The notes beneath the pieces were generated by a model, which saw nothing but the letters and a program-made list of their open reading frames with translations, did no database searches and was not told the origin of the DNA. From Streptomyces sp. HUAS 15-9 (lineage in GTDB: Bacteria > Actinomycetota > Actinomycetes > Streptomycetales > Streptomycetaceae): 64,000 nucleotides of DNA. The DNA lies in the NCBI RefSeq assembly GCF_025642155.1, contig NZ_CP106798.1, positions 3,596,001 to 3,660,000 of the forward strand. The letters run 5' to 3'. Position numbers and translations under genes: made by a program. Shown here piece after piece: positions 33,734 to 42,535 of this stretch. Positions within the stretch are counted from its first letter, which is position 1, and every line of letters starts with the position of its first letter.

Positions 33734-36700
33734 TCACGAACCCAGGATCGATGCCAAGAACTCCCCGACCCAGCCCAGCAACTCCCGTCCGACCAGCGGC
33801 TTTCCGCCGACCTTCGCGGTCTTCGGGCGCGGGACCAGCACCTGGTGCACCGCCGGCTTGATGACCGTGCCCGGGTACAGCCGCTTGACCCGCAGCTCCT
33901 GCGACTCCCGCAGGTCCACGGGCGCGAACCGGATGTTGGTGCCCTGCAGCACGATCTCGCCGACGCCGCACGCGCGCGCGAGCATGCGCAGGCCCGCCAC
34001 CAGGAGCAGGTTCTCCACCGGCTCGGGCAACTTGCCGTAGCGGTCGACGAGTTCCTCCCGTACGGCCTTGATGTCCTCCTCGGTGTTGGCCGAGGCGATG
34101 GCCCGGTACGCCTGGAGGCGGAGCCGCTCGCCGGGGGCGTAGTCGTGCGGGACGTGCGCGTCGACGGGCAGCTCGATCTTGACCTCGAGCGGCGGCTCCT
34201 CCTCGATCTCGCCGGTCTCCAGCTGCCGCCGGTAGTCCGCGACCGCCTCGCCGACCATGCGCACGTACAGGTCGAAGCCGACGCCCGCGATATGTCCGGA
34301 CTGTTCGCCGCCCAGGAGGTTTCCGGCACCTCGGATCTCCAGGTCCTTCATCGCCACGTACATGCCCGCGCCCATCTCGGTGTGCTGGGCGATGGTCGCG
34401 AGCCGCTCGTGGGCGGTCTCGGTCAGGGGCTTCTCCGGCGGGTAGAGGAAGTAGGCGTAGCCGCGTTCGCGGCCCCGGCCGACGCGGCCACGCAGCTGGT
34501 GCAGCTGCGAGAGGCCGAAGGTGTCGCCGCGCTCGACGATCAGGGTGTTGGCGTTGGAGATGTCGATACCGGACTCGACGATCGTGGTCGACACCAGGAC
34601 GTCGGACTTCTTCTCCCAGAAGTCGACGACGACCTGCTCCAGCGTGGACTCCGACATCTGGCCGTGGGCGGTGGCGATGCGCGCCTCGGGGACGATCTCG
34701 CGCAGCCGGGCGGCCGCGCGGTCGATCGACTCGACCCGGTTGTGGATGTAGAAGACCTGGCCCTCGCGCAGCAGTTCACGGCGGATGGCCGCGCCGATCT
34801 GCTTCTCCTCGTACGGCCCGACGAAGGTCAGGACCGGGTGGCGCTCCTCCGGGGGTGTCGTGATCGTCGACATCTCGCGGATGCCCGTCACCGCCATCTC
34901 CAGGGTCCTGGGGATCGGGGTCGCGGACATCGTCAGTACGTCGACGTTCGCGCGCAGCTTCTTCAGCTGCTCCTTGTGCTCGACGCCGAAGCGCTGCTCC
35001 TCGTCGACGATGACCAGGCCGAGGTCCTTGAACTTCGTCTCCGAGGAGAACAGGCGGTGGGTGCCGATGACGACGTCCACCGAGCCCTCCCGCAGCCCCT
35101 CCAGGACCGCCTTCGCCTCGGTGTCCGTCTGGAAGCGCGACAACGCCCTTACGTTGACCGGGAATTGGGAGTAGCGCTCGCCGAACGTCCCGAAGTGCTG
35201 CTGCACCAGCAGAGTGGTGGGGACCAGGACCGCCACCTGCTTGCCGTCCTGCACCGCCTTGAAGGCCGCGCGGACCGCGATCTCCGTCTTGCCGTAGCCG
35301 ACGTCGCCGCAGATCAGACGGTCCATCGGGACCGACTTCTCCATGTCCTCCTTGACCTCGGCGATCGTCGTCAGCTGGTCGGGCGTCTCCGCGTACGGGA
35401 AGGCGTCCTCCAGCTCGCGCTGCCAAGGGGTGTCCGGACCGAAGGTGTGGCCGGGCGCCGCCATGCGAGCGCTGTACAGCCTGATGAGGTCGGCCGCGAT
35501 CTCCTTGACGGCCTTCTTCGCGCGTGCCTTCGTCTTCGTCCAGTCGGCGCCGCCCAGGCGGTGCAGGGTGGGTGCCTCGCCGCCTACGTACTTGGTGATC
35601 TGTTCCAGCTGGTCGGTGGGGATGTAGAGGCGGTCGCCGGGCTGGCCGCGCTTGGCGGGGGCGTACTCGACGACGAGGTACTCGCGGGTGGCGCCCTGGA
35701 CGGTGCGCTGCACCATCTCGATGTAGCGGCCGACGCCGTGCTGCTCGTGGACGATGTAGTCGCCCGCCTCCAGGGTGAGCGGGTCGATGGTCTTGCGGCG
35801 GCGGGCCGGCATCCGGGCGCCGTCCTTGCCGGCCGCCTTCTGGCCGGAGAGGTCGGTCTCGGTCAGGACGGCCAGCTTGAGCGCCGGGTCGACGAAGCCG
35901 TAGTCGATCGAGCCGCAGGAGACGTGGACGACCGAGGGGGTGAGCTCGGCGAGGTCCGCGTCGAGGCGGGCGGCGATGCCCTCGCCGCCGAGCACCTCGA
36001 CCGTACGGGCCGCGGGGCCGTGGCCCTCGGTCACGAAGACCGTGTGCCAGCCGTCGGCGAGCCAGCCCTTGGTGTCGGCGAGGGCGCGCGCGGTGTCGCC
36101 GCGGTAGGTCTCTGGCGCGTGCATACCGAGCTTGAGGGTGTCAGCGTCCAGTTCCTCGTCGGCGGCGAACGGCGACACCGACCACCACATCATGTCGAGC
36201 TCGCGCGCGCGGTCGCGGACGTCGGCGATGGACCACAGGGAGGCCGCGCCGACGTCGATGGGCGCCTCGCCGCCGCCAGCGGTGGCCGCCCAGGAGGCCT
36301 GCAGGAACTCCTGGCTCGTGGCGACCAGATCCGCGGCACGCGTGCGTACCCGCTCCGGGTCGCACACGACGGCCATCGCGCCCTCGGGCAGTACGTCGAG
36401 GAGCAGCTCCATGTCGTCGACCAGGACCGGGGCCAGCGACTCCATGCCCTCGACCGCGATGCCCTCGGCGATCCTGCCGAGCAGTTCGCCCAGCTCGGGG
36501 TGCTGTTCGGCGAGGGCACGCGCGCGTGCACGGACGTCCTCCGTCAGCAGGAGCTCACGGCAGGGCGGCGCCCACAGACCGTGCTCGGCGACCTCCAGGG
36601 AGCGCTGGTCGGCGACCTTGAAGTAGCGGATCTCCTCGACGTCGTCGCCCCAGAACTCGATGCGCAGGGGGTGCTCCTCGGTGGGCGGGAACACGTCGAG

Positions 36701-37267
36701 GATGCCGCCGCGTACGGCGAACTCGCCGCGCTTCTCGACCAGCTCGACACGGGAGTACGCGGCGGCCGCGAGGGCTTCGACGATCTCGTTCAGGTCGGCG
36801 GTCTGCCCGGTCTTCAGGGCCACCGGTTCCAGGTCGCCGAGGCCCTTGACCTGCGGCTGGAGCACGGATCGTACGGGCGCCACGACGACGGAGACCGGGC
36901 CGGTCTCGGGGTCGTCGGGCCTGGGGTGGGCGAGGCGGCGCAGTACGGCGAGGCGGCGGCCGACGGTGTCGCTGCGGGGGCTGAGCCGCTCGTGCGGAAG
37001 GGTCTCCCAGGAGGGGTACTCGACGACGCCCTCGGCGGGCAGCAGTGAGCGCAGGGCGGCGGCCAGGTCCTCGGCCTCACGTCCCGTCGCCGTCACGGCC
37101 AGCACCGTGCGGGCGGCCTCGCGGGCCAGGGCGGCGATGGCGAAGGGGCGGGCTGCCGGGGGGCCGACCAGGTCGACGTGCGTCCGGTTGCCGTCCTCGG
37201 CCGCCTTGATCGCTTCCGCGAGGGCGGCGTCCTTGACGACGGCGTCGAGCAGACCGTGCAGGCTCAT
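33734..37267 (-). CDS. mfd: Transcription-repair coupling factor Mfd
   Basis: This 1177-residue ATP-driven translocase releases RNA polymerase stalled at DNA lesions and recruits UvrA. The N-terminal third is the UvrB-like module. The RNA polymerase interaction domain contains AGDYIVHEQHGVGRYIEM. The RecG-like motor carries Walker A GDVGYGKTE, DEEQ in VDEEQRFGVEHKEQLKK, SATPIPRTLEMA and LRGRVGRGRERGYAYF. The C-terminal TRCF domain follows. Length is normal for the family (about 1150-1180). The ATG at 37267 has GGAAG 7 bp upstream; a longer in-frame ORF to 37318 was rejected. Confidence 0.96.
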   Translation of the reverse strand: MSLHGLLDAVVKDAALAEAIKAAEDGNRTHVDLVGPPAARPFAIAALAREAARTVLAVTATGREAEDLAAALRSLLPAEGVVEYPSWETLPHERLSPRSDTVGRRLAVLRRLAHPRPDDPETGPVSVVVAPVRSVLQPQVKGLGDLEPVALKTGQTADLNEIVEALAAAAYSRVELVEKRGEFAVRGGILDVFPPTEEHPLRIEFWGDDVEEIRYFKVADQRSLEVAEHGLWAPPCRELLLTEDVRARARALAEQHPELGELLGRIAEGIAVEGMESLAPVLVDDMELLLDVLPEGAMAVVCDPERVRTRAADLVATSQEFLQASWAATAGGGEAPIDVGAASLWSIADVRDRARELDMMWWSVSPFAADEELDADTLKLGMHAPETYRGDTARALADTKGWLADGWHTVFVTEGHGPAARTVEVLGGEGIAARLDADLAELTPSVVHVSCGSIDYGFVDPALKLAVLTETDLSGQKAAGKDGARMPARRRKTIDPLTLEAGDYIVHEQHGVGRYIEMVQRTVQGATREYLVVEYAPAKRGQPGDRLYIPTDQLEQITKYVGGEAPTLHRLGGADWTKTKARAKKAVKEIAADLIRLYSARMAAPGHTFGPDTPWQRELEDAFPYAETPDQLTTIAEVKEDMEKSVPMDRLICGDVGYGKTEIAVRAAFKAVQDGKQVAVLVPTTLLVQQHFGTFGERYSQFPVNVRALSRFQTDTEAKAVLEGLREGSVDVVIGTHRLFSSETKFKDLGLVIVDEEQRFGVEHKEQLKKLRANVDVLTMSATPIPRTLEMAVTGIREMSTITTPPEERHPVLTFVGPYEEKQIGAAIRRELLREGQVFYIHNRVESIDRAAARLREIVPEARIATAHGQMSESTLEQVVVDFWEKKSDVLVSTTIVESGIDISNANTLIVERGDTFGLSQLHQLRGRVGRGRERGYAYFLYPPEKPLTETAHERLATIAQHTEMGAGMYVAMKDLEIRGAGNLLGGEQSGHIAGVGFDLYVRMVGEAVADYRRQLETGEIEEEPPLEVKIELPVDAHVPHDYAPGERLRLQAYRAIASANTEEDIKAVREELVDRYGKLPEPVENLLLVAGLRMLARACGVGEIVLQGTNIRFAPVDLRESQELRVKRLYPGTVIKPAVHQVLVPRPKTAKVGGKPLVGRELLGWVGEFLASILGS

Positions 37268-37335
37268 GAGGGCTTCCATCCCAGGGAGGGGCAACGCAAA
37301 CAGCCCGACACGTCGCACGGGCCGGGGTTGCCAGC

Positions 37336-37704
37336 CTACGACGCCGCGGGCGCCGGTGGCGCGCCCGGACCTCTCAGCCCGCCCGACGGGTGCCCCCAGA
37401 CGGTGTCACCGCTGCCGGTGAAGGTGACGGTCACGCCGCGGCCCGGTTCGACCGTGACGAGCAGGGGCGAGCCGAAGGCCCGCGCGATCCGTTCCAGCAA
37501 GGGAAATGTCGGCATGCATTTTCCGTGCTCCAGCCGGGAAATCGCCCCCTGGGTCAGACCGGAGAGTTCCGCGAGCCGGGTCTGTGTCATTCCGGTTCTT
37601 CCGCGCCATTCACGCACGGCTCGCCCCAGGGTTTCTTCCAGTCTTTCGTCAGGAATTCTCCTGCGCTCGGCGCAGTCCAAAGCCATCCCCCGTTGATGAC
37701 GCAC
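37336..37704 (-). CDS. XRE-family transcriptional regulator
   Basis: This 122-residue cytosolic DNA-binding protein contains an XRE/Cro HTH at about residues 27-85: LGRAVREWRGRTGMTQTRLAELSGLTQGAISRLEHGKCMPTFPLLERIARAFG. A short beta-type C terminus (PLLVTVEPGRGVTVTF) follows. No partner antitoxin or toxin ORF is visible beside it. The GTG at 37704 has GGGAG 5 bp upstream, better than the ATG at 37686 or the upstream in-frame start at 37809. The target is unknown; it lies just upstream of mfd on the same strand. Confidence 0.82.
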   Translation of the reverse strand: MRHQRGMALDCAERRRIPDERLEETLGRAVREWRGRTGMTQTRLAELSGLTQGAISRLEHGKCMPTFPLLERIARAFGSPLLVTVEPGRGVTVTFTGSGDTVWGHPSGGLRGPGAPPAPAAS

Positions 37705-38035
37705 CTTCACTCCCGGATCGCTCGAGACCGACGAACCTCGGAACATACGAATATACGTACGCCCGGAGAGTAGCCGAAGTGCGACTTCGACCAACGCCCA
37801 CTTGAGCAAGATCTGAGCTTTCCCTCACCCCTGTCGACCGACGCCCCGGGCCAGCCCGCCCCGATGTATAGCGAGACTGGTATAAAGACGCCCGGCCGAC
37901 ACGTATGGGCAGCTCAGACAACCCGGAGCGATATATTCCGAATTTCTCGACGGGCCGATCGACAGGAAGTCAATTGCTCCCGTGGCGCGGACATGCCATC
38001 GTTGCCGCCACCTCGATCGGAAAGGGAAAGCAGCC

Positions 38036-38596
38036 TTGACCAAGTTGCGTGCCACACTGACCGGAATCGCCCTTTCGGGCACCCTCCTCGCCACTGGCGC
38101 AGCGCCCGCTCTGGCGGATTCGGCAGCGTCGACCGGAAATTCCACTCACGCGGTAACCGCCGCCGTGTCCAAAGCGCAGAAGCTCGCCAAGCTGAAGAAC
38201 CTCACCCTGGCCGATCAAGGCTCGTTCGGGAGGTGGTACGTGGCGATGAACGACCACAAACAGCACAAGCAGTCGATCGACAAGTACAAGTTCAACTGGA
38301 ACACCGATTACTGCACCCACGCTCCGGACACGATGGCCGGCGGCTACGACTTCCACATGGCCTGCTGGCGCCACGACTTCGGCTACCGCAACTACAAGTC
38401 GCTCATCGGCAACTACTGGTTCAAGAAGGACCACCACAAGAAGCGCGTGGACGCGGCGCTCCTCGACGACATGTACACCGCCTGCAACTACCGTCCCTGG
38501 ATCGACCCCTACACGCCCGAGATGCGCGCGAAGCTGAAGCAGGCCTGCCGCAAGCAGGCGAGGGTGTACTACGGCGCGGTCAGCGCCGCCGGCTGA
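38036..38596 (+). CDS. Secreted prokaryotic phospholipase A2
   Basis: This 186-residue secreted enzyme hydrolyses the sn-2 ester of phospholipids. It has the prokaryotic PLA2 pattern: NTDYCTHAPD...YDFHMACWRHDFGYRNYK, with the catalytic His-Asp pair and calcium-site residues, plus AACNYRPW-like and ACRKQARVYY cysteine segments that form the two disulfides of the Streptomyces enzyme. Starting at TTG 38036 gives an ideal Sec signal (TKLRATLTGIALSGTLLATGAAPALA). The longer in-frame GTG at 37982 would put a Cys-rich basic extension ahead of it. The region upstream is unusually A/T rich and is probably the promoter. Confidence 0.88.
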   Translation: MTKLRATLTGIALSGTLLATGAAPALADSAASTGNSTHAVTAAVSKAQKLAKLKNLTLADQGSFGRWYVAMNDHKQHKQSIDKYKFNWNTDYCTHAPDTMAGGYDFHMACWRHDFGYRNYKSLIGNYWFKKDHHKKRVDAALLDDMYTACNYRPWIDPYTPEMRAKLKQACRKQARVYYGAVSAAG

Positions 38597-38645
38597 TCCA
38601 CCGGGATCCACCGCCGTCGGCCGTGACCGGTGGCGAGCACATGGA

Positions 38646-38680
38646 CGGCGGGGCACGGAGTCGATCTCCGTGCCCCGCCG
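38646..38680. terminator. Bidirectional terminator after phospholipase gene
   Basis: CGGCGGGGCACGGAG (38646-38660) and CTCCGTGCCCCGCCG (38666-38680) form a perfect 15-bp stem with a 5-nt loop, between convergent genes. Confidence 0.8.
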
Positions 38681-38720
38681 TTCCCCCGTTCCCCCGTTCC
38701 CCCGTTCCCCCGTTCCCCTG
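38681..38720. repeat. 8-bp tandem repeat (TTCCCCCG x 5)
   Basis: Four perfect copies of TTCCCCCG (38681-38712) and one copy with C-to-T (38713-38720) follow directly after the terminator stem. The tract is likely prone to slippage. Confidence 0.85.
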
Positions 38721-38738
38721 TGTCCCCGCCGTGGTCGC

Positions 38739-41315
38739 CTAGTCCGTCGCGATGGCGTTCAGCACGTTCATCCGCGCCGCCCGGAACGCCGGCACCAGGG
38801 CCGCGAGCAGGCCCACGAAGGCCGAGCCGATGAAGACCCCGGTGATCGTCGGCCAGGGGATCTCCAGGGCCTTCATGCCCTCCAGAGCGAGGAGCTTCTG
38901 CGCGGTCGCGCCCCAGCCCATGCCCAGGCCGAGCCCCAGCAGCGCACCGAACACGGCGATGACCACCGACTCCAGCCTGATCATGCGGCGCATCTGGCGC
39001 CGGGAGAGGCCGAGGGCCCGCATGAGGCCGATCTCCCGGGTCCGCTCCACCACCGACAGTGCCAGGGTGTTCACCACGCCCAGGACCGCGACCACGATCG
39101 CGAGAGCGAGCAGGCCGTACACCAGGTTGAGCAGCTGCCCGATCTGCTTGCGCAGGTCCTTCTTGTAGTCGGACCGGTCCATGACCGTCACCGACGGGTC
39201 CGCGGCCACCGCCTTCTTGAGCGCGGCGTAGACCTGATGCTCGTCACCGCTGTGCCCGGCGAGCACCCCGATGTCCAACGGCATCCGGTCCGCGGGCATG
39301 TACCTGGCGACCGTGGTGACGGCGGTGTACATCTTCCCCTTGTCGATCGAGGTGTCGTCCGAGGTCACGGCGGCGACCCGGAGCCGGGCCGTGCGTCCCC
39401 CGTCGAAGGCGACCTTCAGGGTGTCGCCGACCTTGACGCCGTTCTCGTGGGCGAAGTCCGAGCCGACGGACATCGCGTCGCGCCCGTAGACGGCGGACAG
39501 GTGGCCCGAGAGGGTCGTGCGGCGCACGTCCTGCGGATAGGCGGGGTCGGTCGCGAACAGTTTCTGCCGGTGAGCGGTGCCATTCGGCAGGGTCAGCTCG
39601 GCGGGCACCTCCTTGAGGCGGGAGACTTGGGCGAGGCCGGGAGTGTCCCGGACGGCCTTCACCGCGGCCGGCGTGAGGGGCTTGCTGCCGCCGCTCGCCT
39701 CGATGATGAAGTCGGCGCCGACCGACTTGTCCAACTCGTCGCTGGCCGAGGCCACCATCGAGGAGCCCACGACCGACAGGCAGGCCACCAGGGCCAGGCC
39801 GATCATCAGCGCCGCGCCGGTGGCGCCGGTGCGGCGCGGGTTGCGCAGCGCGTTGCGCTCGGCCATCCGGCCGACCGGACCGAAGATCCGCAGCATGACC
39901 GCGCCGAGGACGCGTACCAGGCCGGCGGCGAGCAGGGGGCCGATTGCGACAAACCCGATCAGGGTCAGCACCACGCCCAGGCCCAGCCACGCCGAGCCGT
40001 CCTTGGCCTGGTCGGCGGTGGCGGCCACGTGCAGGCTCCAGCCGCCGGCACCGGTCAGCACCAGGCCGATCAGGGCCCGTACGACACCTGCCCTGGCGTC
40101 GGCCGGGGCGCCCGCCTCGCGCAGCGCCGCCATCGGGGAGATCTTGCCGGCGCGCCGGGCCGGCAGATAGGCCGCCAGGACGGTGACGACCACGCCGAGG
40201 AGCAGGCCGAGGGCCGGAGTGGTCCAGGCGACGGTCAGATCGTCGGTGGACAGATGCATGCCCATGGTGCCCATGAGCTTCATCAGGCCGACCGCGATGC
40301 CGACCCCCGCGCCGACACCGAGGGCGGACCCGATGGCGCCGAGCAGCAGGGCCTCGACGAGCACGGAACGGTTGACCTGCTTGCGGGAGGAGCCGATGGC
40401 GCGCATCAGGCCGATCTCGCGGGTGCGCTGGGCGACCAGCATCGAGAAGGTGTTGACGATCAGGAAGATGCCGACGAGGAAGGCGATTCCGGCGAAGCCG
40501 AGCATCGCGTACTTCATGACGTCCAGGAACGACTTGACGTCCTTCTGGTTGGCGGCGGCGACCTCCTTGGCGGTCTGCACCTTGTAGCGGTGACCGAGTT
40601 CGGCGCTGACGTTCTTCTTCAGCTGCGCGTCGGTGACGCCCTTGGCGGCGGTGACGTTGACGTTGGTGTACACGCCGGTGCGACCGACCAGGTTCTGCTG
40701 GGCGGTCTTCGTGTCCAGGTAGAAGATCGCCGCGCCGGGGTTGGTGACGGTGAAGGTGGCGATGCCGGACACGCGCGCGTGGTGCGTGCCGATCACGGTG
40801 ATCACGCCGATCTCGTCGCCGAGCTTGAGGTGGTGCTTGTCGGCGGTGTCCGCGTCGACCATGACCTGGGCGGGGCCCTTGGGCGCCGCACCCTTGGTGA
40901 TCTTCATGGTGCGGGCGTCGTTGGTGTTCCAGCTGCCGACGATGGTCGGCGCGCCGCTCTTGGGCGAGAGCTTGTCCAGGTCGTGGTCGACGACGGTCAC
41001 CGAGGTCGAGAACACCGTGCCCTCGGCCTTCGTGACGCCCTGGGCTCTGCGGACCTCGCCGAGCACGGAGGCAGGCATGACCGGCGGCCTGCCGGTTCGG
41101 GAGGTGGTCTCGCCCGTGTCGGACGCGTCCTTGGCGGTGACCGTGACGTCCGAGGCCGTCGCCTGGAACAGCTTGTCGAACGTCGTGTTCATGGTGTCGG
41201 TGAACACCAGCGTGCCGCACACGAACGCCACCGACAGCAGCACCGCGATCGCCGACAGCGCCATGCGTCCCTTGTGCGCGAAGAAGTTGCGCATCGAGGT
41301 CTTCAGGACGGTCAT
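38739..41315 (-). CDS. FtsX-like ABC transporter permease (second copy)
   Basis: This 858-residue permease has the same two-half MacB/FtsX layout as the one at 8161-10689. An N-terminal helix (about 19-39) is followed by an extracytoplasmic domain, three helices, a second domain and three C-terminal helices. The signatures are QRTREIGLMRAIGSSRKQVNRS and ERTREIGLMRALGLSRRQMRRM. The ATG overlaps the stop of the ATPase gene in ATGA, so the two are co-translated. The substrate is unknown. Confidence 0.92.
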   Translation of the reverse strand: MTVLKTSMRNFFAHKGRMALSAIAVLLSVAFVCGTLVFTDTMNTTFDKLFQATASDVTVTAKDASDTGETTSRTGRPPVMPASVLGEVRRAQGVTKAEGTVFSTSVTVVDHDLDKLSPKSGAPTIVGSWNTNDARTMKITKGAAPKGPAQVMVDADTADKHHLKLGDEIGVITVIGTHHARVSGIATFTVTNPGAAIFYLDTKTAQQNLVGRTGVYTNVNVTAAKGVTDAQLKKNVSAELGHRYKVQTAKEVAAANQKDVKSFLDVMKYAMLGFAGIAFLVGIFLIVNTFSMLVAQRTREIGLMRAIGSSRKQVNRSVLVEALLLGAIGSALGVGAGVGIAVGLMKLMGTMGMHLSTDDLTVAWTTPALGLLLGVVVTVLAAYLPARRAGKISPMAALREAGAPADARAGVVRALIGLVLTGAGGWSLHVAATADQAKDGSAWLGLGVVLTLIGFVAIGPLLAAGLVRVLGAVMLRIFGPVGRMAERNALRNPRRTGATGAALMIGLALVACLSVVGSSMVASASDELDKSVGADFIIEASGGSKPLTPAAVKAVRDTPGLAQVSRLKEVPAELTLPNGTAHRQKLFATDPAYPQDVRRTTLSGHLSAVYGRDAMSVGSDFAHENGVKVGDTLKVAFDGGRTARLRVAAVTSDDTSIDKGKMYTAVTTVARYMPADRMPLDIGVLAGHSGDEHQVYAALKKAVAADPSVTVMDRSDYKKDLRKQIGQLLNLVYGLLALAIVVAVLGVVNTLALSVVERTREIGLMRALGLSRRQMRRMIRLESVVIAVFGALLGLGLGMGWGATAQKLLALEGMKALEIPWPTITGVFIGSAFVGLLAALVPAFRAARMNVLNAIATD

Positions 41316-42100
41316 GACGTACGGCCCCGGGCGTCGAAGTCCTTCATGCGGTCCAGGACCTGGTCGGCCGTCGGCTGGTACATCTCGTCGACGATCCGGC
41401 CGTCGGCGAGGTAGAGCACCCGGTCCGCGTAGGAGGCAGCCACCGGGTCGTGGGTGACCATCACGATGGTCTGGCCCAGCTCGTCCACCGAGCGGCGCAG
41501 GAAGCCCAGCACCTCGGCGCCCGCGCGCGAGTCGAGGTTTCCGGTCGGCTCGTCACCGAAGATGATCTCCGGGCGGGCGGCCAGGGCGCGGGCCACGGCG
41601 ACGCGCTGCTGCTGGCCGCCGGAGAGCTGGGTCGGCCGGTGCTTGAGCCGTCCGGCCAGGCCCACGGTCTCCACGACCCGGTCCAGCCAGGCCTTGTCCG
41701 GCTTGCGGCCGGCTATGTCCATGGGCAGGGTGATGTTCTCCAGCGCGTTCAGCGTCGGCAGCAGGTTGAACGCCTGGAAGATGAACCCGATCCGGTCCCG
41801 GCGCAGCTGCGTGAGCTTCTTGTCCTTCAGGCCGGTGATCTCGGTCTCGTCCAGATAGATCTGGCCGCTCGTCACGGTGTCGAGTCCGGCGAGGCAGTGC
41901 ATCAGGGTGGACTTGCCGGACCCCGAGGGGCCCATGATCGCGGTGAACTGGCCGCGGGCGATGTCCACGTCGACGTGGTCGAGCGCGACGACACGGGTCT
42001 CCCCCGACCCGTACGCCTTGACGACCTGCCGGGCCCGCGCGGCAACGGCCGTAGGCCCTCCAGTGCCCCCGTGCCTGGGAATGGTCACAGCCGATGTCAC
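41312..42100 (-). CDS. ABC transporter ATP-binding protein (second copy)
   Basis: This 262-residue ATPase partners the permease that follows. Walker A is GPSGSGKST, the signature LSGGQQQRVAVARAL, Walker B IIFGDEPTGNLDS, and the H-loop MVTHDPVAA. It is closely similar to the ATPase at 7328-8128 over its whole length. The GTG at 42100 has AGGAG 7 bp upstream; the ORF open to 42433 covers the regulatory gap and was rejected. Confidence 0.93.
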   Translation of the reverse strand: MTSAVTIPRHGGTGGPTAVAARARQVVKAYGSGETRVVALDHVDVDIARGQFTAIMGPSGSGKSTLMHCLAGLDTVTSGQIYLDETEITGLKDKKLTQLRRDRIGFIFQAFNLLPTLNALENITLPMDIAGRKPDKAWLDRVVETVGLAGRLKHRPTQLSGGQQQRVAVARALAARPEIIFGDEPTGNLDSRAGAEVLGFLRRSVDELGQTIVMVTHDPVAASYADRVLYLADGRIVDEMYQPTADQVLDRMKDFDARGRTS

Positions 42101-42535
42101 GGTAAGTCTCCTATGTCGGTGAGCGGATGGGCGGCGCGAGGTGCGCCGCCGGTCGTTCGCGGTGATGCGTCGAGGCGGTACGTGGATGAGTCTCGTGGCC
42201 GGCTGGGGTGCGGCGCGCTGGTGCGAAGCCCCGTCTTGTGCGGGGGAAAACCCCACCCCTGGCGGTTCGGACAACCGCCCCCCGGCGGCGTAAAGCCAGG
42301 TTAAGGACGACCGGGGGGCCGTTCCTCCTCCGGCGGTACGAACCCTCCCCGAGCCGTAGTGAGGAGAGACCCCTAGGGGCCGTCCACCGTCGGGTGGAGT
42401 TCCTGTAGGGGTCGGGTCCGCCCGGCAGCCCACTCAGCCTCCACCCTCCCGTCGCGTCATGGTCAAGTGGGAAGCTGTCCCGGGTCGGATAGTTGCACGG
42501 GGAACACAACAGGAGAGAACGGGGAGGGGATCCGG
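42101..42535. other. 435-bp divergent regulatory gap
   Basis: The stretch separates the minus-strand ABC operon from the plus-strand MFS gene. It has the hairpin GGCGGTT-N5-AACCGCC (42261-42279) beside GGGG/CCCC runs, which could attenuate the ABC transcript. An A/T-richer patch near 42285-42310 (minus TTAACCTGGCTTTAC) may be its promoter. GGATAGTT near 42487 may be the -10 of the MFS gene. No gene is supported. Confidence 0.45.

Noticed and set aside
33704..37048. 1114-codon plus-strand ORF over mfd
   Set aside because: Shadow of mfd; composition (Asp, Leu, Arg, Val, His) is typical of an antisense frame.
37336..37704. HipB-like antitoxin of a toxin-antitoxin pair
   Set aside because: No partner toxin ORF next to it; mfd lies downstream and the upstream stretch is noncoding.
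38670..41414. 914-codon plus-strand ORF over the second permease
   Set aside because: Shadow of the minus-strand FtsX-like gene; no family motifs.
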